A DNA stretch of 64,000 nucleotides. It comes from Amycolatopsis coloradensis. Lineage in GTDB: Bacteria; Actinomycetota; Actinomycetes; Mycobacteriales; Pseudonocardiaceae. The notes beneath the pieces are model-generated. The model was not told where the DNA came from. It searched no databases and worked only from the letters and a program-made list of their open reading frames with translations. Positions 61,629 to 64,000 of the stretch are shown here, piece after piece. Within the stretch, counting starts at the first letter, position 1. The number at the start of each line of letters is the position of its first letter. A program made the translations under genes and the position numbers. Location of the stretch: the NCBI RefSeq assembly GCF_001953865.1, contig NZ_MQUQ01000021.1:180509-244508 (forward strand), given 5' to 3'.

Positions 61629-62158
61629 ATGCCGCTACCGCCTGTTCTGGACACCTTGGAGACAGATCGCCTCATCCTTCGGCATCGCAGAGTGGGCGAG
61701 GCCACCATCTATCACAGTTGTGGACTGAGCGGGATATGCGGGTGCCGCCGCATCGGCGGATAAATCCCGAGGGCCGACCGACCGTGGCGGACATCGCGGC
61801 GCAGGTGCGCGCAGAGCGTGAGAATTCGGGGCCAGGGCTTCTGGCGGTGGAGCGGAAGGGCACAGCCGACGTCATCGGGTATTGCGGGCTGATCTTTCAG
61901 GGGAACGGGTCGCCCGACGAGCCGGAGTTGGCCTACGAGTTGCTGCGCGCGGCTCACGGTTGCGGTTACGCAACTGAAGCAAGTCGGGCCGTGGTCACAT
62001 GGGCCAGCGAGGCGCGCTACCAACGGTTGTGGGCAACAGTCTGGCACTGGAATGTCGCGTCGCGGCGGGTCCTGAAGAAGCTCGGGTTCCGCGAAACGGG
62101 ACGGGTGGAGCCCGACTCCGTCCACGGCCACAGTCTGCTGACCGTACGAGAGTTTTGA
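61629..62158 (+). pseudogene. RimJ/RimL-type GNAT acetyltransferase with a frameshift
   Basis: From ATG 61629 the frame gives MPLPPVLDTLETDRLILRHR, the standard start of a RimJ/RimL-like acetyltransferase. About 25 codons later the coding signal moves to another frame, which runs WTERDMRVPPHRRINPEGRP to the stop at 62158 and includes acetyl-CoA-site features (ELLRAAHGCGYATEASRAVV) and the end block WHWNVASRRVLKKLGFRETG. A single missing base near 61710 (CACAGT-TGTGG) would restore one frame. Either the gene is inactive or this is a sequencing error. The translation of the second part from GTG or ATG 61718 would lack the N-terminal strand. Confidence 0.7.
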
Positions 62159-62271
62159 ACGGTGCCGATGGTGGATCCGCATCCGCACGTCATCGCGGCC
62201 GCGTCCATCCCCGGCGACACATTGCGATCCCTTCAACGCACTCTTCTGCCGCAGGTCGTGCGTCTCGGCAA

Positions 62272-62613
62272 ATGTCCGCTCGTGCCGATGTGCGCATGGT
62301 CCTCGTCGCCGACTACGTGATGCAATACCTGCTCCGCCTCCCGACGAACTCGAGCGACGTGACCGTCGGCTACGTCGAGACGATCGCGGTCTGCTCGACG
62401 ATCAGCGCGGACCTCACGCTCGTTGCCGCTGTGCTGCTGATCCGGGTGGTCCGCCAGATCACCGAGTGTCTGCTCATTCCCTCGGTGGCCAGCAATGTGT
62501 CCCTGGGCGGGAGACCGCGCTCGGTGGCGGCAAATTCGCTCTGCTATCCATCGGTTCACTACGGGAGTCGAGCGGTCAGCGGCATCAACCACCGACCGTG
62601 CGGGTGGCCGTGA
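62272..62613 (+). pseudogene. Possible DUF4328-like membrane protein remnant
   Basis: Open frame of 113 codons from ATG 62272. It has a hydrophobic stretch ISADLTLVAAVLLIRVVRQI near the middle; the block ending AVLLIRVVRQIT is like the C-terminal end of actinobacterial DUF4328 membrane proteins, preceded here by VGYVETIAV. The first membrane segments of that family are missing and the tail after residue 75 is unrelated. It overlaps the converging gene end by 29 bp. Probably a fragment. Confidence 0.35.
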
Positions 62614-63115
62614 AACGTTGCCGGACGAACGGTGTCCCGTTCGGCAACGTTTCTTCCGCCCGCCAGGAGAAGCTCTCGGTGGTGAGATCCGTGAAGATCC
62701 AACGCCGCTGAACGCCGTCCGTGTCGGCCTCGATTTCGAAGCCGTTCTCGGTCTGCTTCCCCACGAAGGGGATCACCCAGCCCCTGCCCGGTCCGAGCCA
62801 AGTCGAACGAAACGCGTCGATCCCCGGATCGTAGAACCGTAAACTCATCCCCCACTCGCCATCGGTATCACTGTCACCCTCGACGCGGCTCGCCCTCGAC
62901 GGGCTGATCCAGATGTCGGTCACCGCGCGACCGTCCAGTGCCCAACCGAAATGCCACTCCGCGTCAGTGGTCCGAACGCCGCCGTTCTCGTCGTAGTCGC
63001 GCACCACCAGGTCCCAGCTTCCGATCAGCGGCTCGAACACGGCAAGGCGTGCGGCGAGTTCCGGCCGCGGCCTTGCCGAGGTGAAGACGGCGGCGACCCG
63101 TTCAGTGACGTCCAT
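62585..63115 (-). CDS. DUF1579-like small beta-barrel protein
   Basis: Protein of about 176 residues from ATG 63115 (start MDVTERVAAVFTSARPRPEL). It contains FEPLIGSWDLVVRDYDENGG, AEWHFGWALDGRAVTDIWIS and a row of beta-strand-like segments ending RQRFTATRTV, in keeping with lipocalin-like DUF1579-type proteins whose role is unknown. A GGTGG ribosome site precedes the ATG. It is divergent from a MarR-type gene 38 bp away and shares its operator, so it is the likely regulated target of that repressor. Confidence 0.75.
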   Translation of the reverse strand: MDVTERVAAVFTSARPRPELAARLAVFEPLIGSWDLVVRDYDENGGVRTTDAEWHFGWALDGRAVTDIWISPSRASRVEGDSDTDGEWGMSLRFYDPGIDAFRSTWLGPGRGWVIPFVGKQTENGFEIEADTDGVQRRWIFTDLTTESFSWRAEETLPNGTPFVRQRFTATRTVGG

Positions 63116-63132
63116 ACCACCAGAATGAGCAA

Positions 63133-63150
63133 TTGACCGTATGCTGTCAA
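63133..63150. promoter_or_regulatory. Candidate MarR operator in a divergent promoter
   Basis: TTGAC at 63133-63137 and GTCAA at 63146-63150, an inverted repeat with an 8-bp spacer, centred between the starts of the DUF1579-like gene (63115) and the MarR gene (63153). Spacing and size fit MarR-family operators, which typically autoregulate and control the divergent neighbour. Confidence 0.55.
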
Positions 63151-63152
63151 CC

Positions 63153-63590
63153 ATGTCCGAGCTGGTGCACGAGTACCGACTACTGATCGCCGACGTCTAT
63201 GAACTGGCCGGGGTGAGCCGCCGAAGCAGTGAACGGGAAGCCGCCGACCAGGGCACAACGGTCGCACGCTGGCACGTGCTGAGCACAGTGTCGGAACAGC
63301 CCCTCCCTGTTCCAGCGATAGCGCGCCGCCTCGGGCAGGTCCGCCAAGGGGTGCAGCGAGTTGTGGACGAACTCACCGAAGTCGGCCAGCTGCGCACGGA
63401 GCCGAATCCCGCGCACCGCCGCTCGCCCCTCTACGCCCTCACACCGGACGGAGCACGCCTGCTGGAACAACTGTGGACGGCCAGCGAATCACCCCGGCTC
63501 ACCTTGCTTGAGGACAGCGGTGTCAACGCCGAAGACCTACGCCGAGCACGCGACACATTGCGCCGTCTGTCCAACGCGCCAAACCCGTGA
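63153..63590 (+). CDS. MarR family transcriptional regulator
   Basis: Protein of 145 residues with the winged helix of MarR regulators: ARWHVLSTVSEQPLPVPAIA, RLGQVRQGVQRVVDELTEVG (recognition helix) and the wing LRTEPNPAHRRSPLYALTPD. Dimerization helices lie at both ends. Start ATG 63153 is preferred over ATG 63141 because the latter lies inside the inverted repeat taken as the operator. It most likely represses itself and the divergent DUF1579-like gene in response to a small molecule. Confidence 0.9.
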   Translation: MSELVHEYRLLIADVYELAGVSRRSSEREAADQGTTVARWHVLSTVSEQPLPVPAIARRLGQVRQGVQRVVDELTEVGQLRTEPNPAHRRSPLYALTPDGARLLEQLWTASESPRLTLLEDSGVNAEDLRRARDTLRRLSNAPNP

Positions 63591-63806
63591 TGGCGATACG
63601 TCAGCCAGTTCGCCGTCCTGCCGATCCTGGTCCGCGACTTCCTTCATGGTCTACAGTGGATCGCCGGAGCCGCGATCACGATCGGGGTGGCCTTTCACTC
63701 CCGATCTGATTCCTCCGCTGACGATGTTGGTTCGACAGGTCGGCAGACAACATCCAGTTGGCTTGCCGGAACCACTGCGTCGGAGTCGAGCGGCACACCC
63801 GGCTCG
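63591..63806. other. Short non-coding or decayed stretch after the MarR gene
   Basis: A plus-strand piece reading QFAVLPILVRDFLHGLQWIA near 63605-63665 looks like a membrane-protein fragment without a start. Nothing else was recognised before the transposase relic. Confidence 0.35.
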
Positions 63807-63956
63807 TCAACTGAAGCTGGGAGCAGGGGCATTGAGATCACCAGGGAGGTACGGCGCCCAGACCGCGCCGGTAGTGTCGCGCTTGTAATTGGCGATCTTC
63901 TTGATCTCGCGGCGTTCCGGGATGGTGAATATCTTGGGCCGGCCGCCCTTGTGCTT
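63807..63956 (-). mobile_element. IS630-type transposase relic
   Basis: The minus strand reads KHKGGRPKIFTIPERREIKK followed by IA (63956 to 63891), matching the helix-turn-helix start of IS630-family transposases (GGRPxxFTxExRREIKKIA). In that family the sequence goes on with a LPFSTWSL-type block; here it changes to unrelated residues up to a stop at 63807. An in-frame stop lies directly upstream of KHK, and there is no start. It is a small, dead piece of an insertion sequence. Terminal repeats were not found. Confidence 0.5.
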
Positions 63957-64000
63957 CTAGTGCCTCATCAAGAAACGTTGACGTCGTAACCGTGTCGCGT

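Noticed and set aside
1..64000. CRISPR arrays, rRNA genes, replication origin.
   Set aside because: No spaced direct repeats, rRNA-like sequence or DnaA-box clusters were seen by eye.

Overview
The window is high-GC actinomycete DNA, most like the Pseudonocardiales (Amycolatopsis, Saccharothrix or Saccharopolyspora type). This rests on the GC bias, the nearly gap-free biosynthetic operons with ATGA and GTGA overlaps, an IniB-type protein beside a LuxR-type regulator, a NACHT-type membrane tail and actinobacterial small membrane proteins. Most long open frames opposite the biosynthetic genes are GC shadows and are left out.

Region 1 (1-27036) is a hybrid NRPS/PKS cluster read from a divergent promoter near 22.4-22.6 kb. 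Leftward run a 108-residue protein, an asparagine synthase, an Asp/Glu-type racemase, a free-standing A-PCP didomain, a C-A-PCP-C-A-PCP synthetase, an aspartyl/asparaginyl beta-hydroxylase-type oxygenase, a KS-AT-KR-ACP polyketide synthase, and a C-A-PCP-Cy-A synthetase that leaves the window. In the last of these the first A domain (glycine-type code) is interrupted by a luciferase-like monooxygenase and the second has the exact cysteine code. Rightward run a type II thioesterase, a fatty acyl-AMP ligase fused to an ACP, a GNAT acetyltransferase and a P450. The expected product is a lipopeptide-polyketide with a probably alpha-oxidised glycine next to a Cys-derived thiazoline or thiazole. The cluster is incomplete on the left.

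Region 2 (27-30.5 kb) holds a phosphotransferase, a CheB-type protein, decayed fragments and a small membrane protein. Region 3 (30.8-35.6 kb) is a compact four-gene operon: an ornithine cyclodeaminase/SbnB-type enzyme, a Y4yA-type fold-III PLP enzyme, a cysteine-synthase/SbnA-type enzyme and a MATE exporter. It looks like a small self-contained pathway, perhaps from a diamino acid.

Region 4 (35.7-47 kb) is mixed: a pentapeptide-repeat remnant, a beta-lactamase-fold serine hydrolase, a YVTN beta-propeller protein, small membrane proteins, a divergent IniB/LuxR pair and long stretches with no convincing gene. At 47.0-47.2 kb a 20-residue hydrophobic peptide has its own palindrome upstream and its own terminator.

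Region 5 (47.4-59.7 kb) is a second NRPS locus: a 3420-residue synthetase (EntF-like starter C, three A-PCP modules with almost identical codes, EntF-like TE), an MbtH protein and a DrrA/DrrB-type ABC exporter. Region 6 (59.7-64 kb) is a decayed junction with a frameshifted gene, a degenerate tRNA-Lys copy, a 31-bp palindrome, a frameshifted GNAT gene, a DUF4328-like remnant, a working-looking MarR divergon and an IS630 transposase relic.
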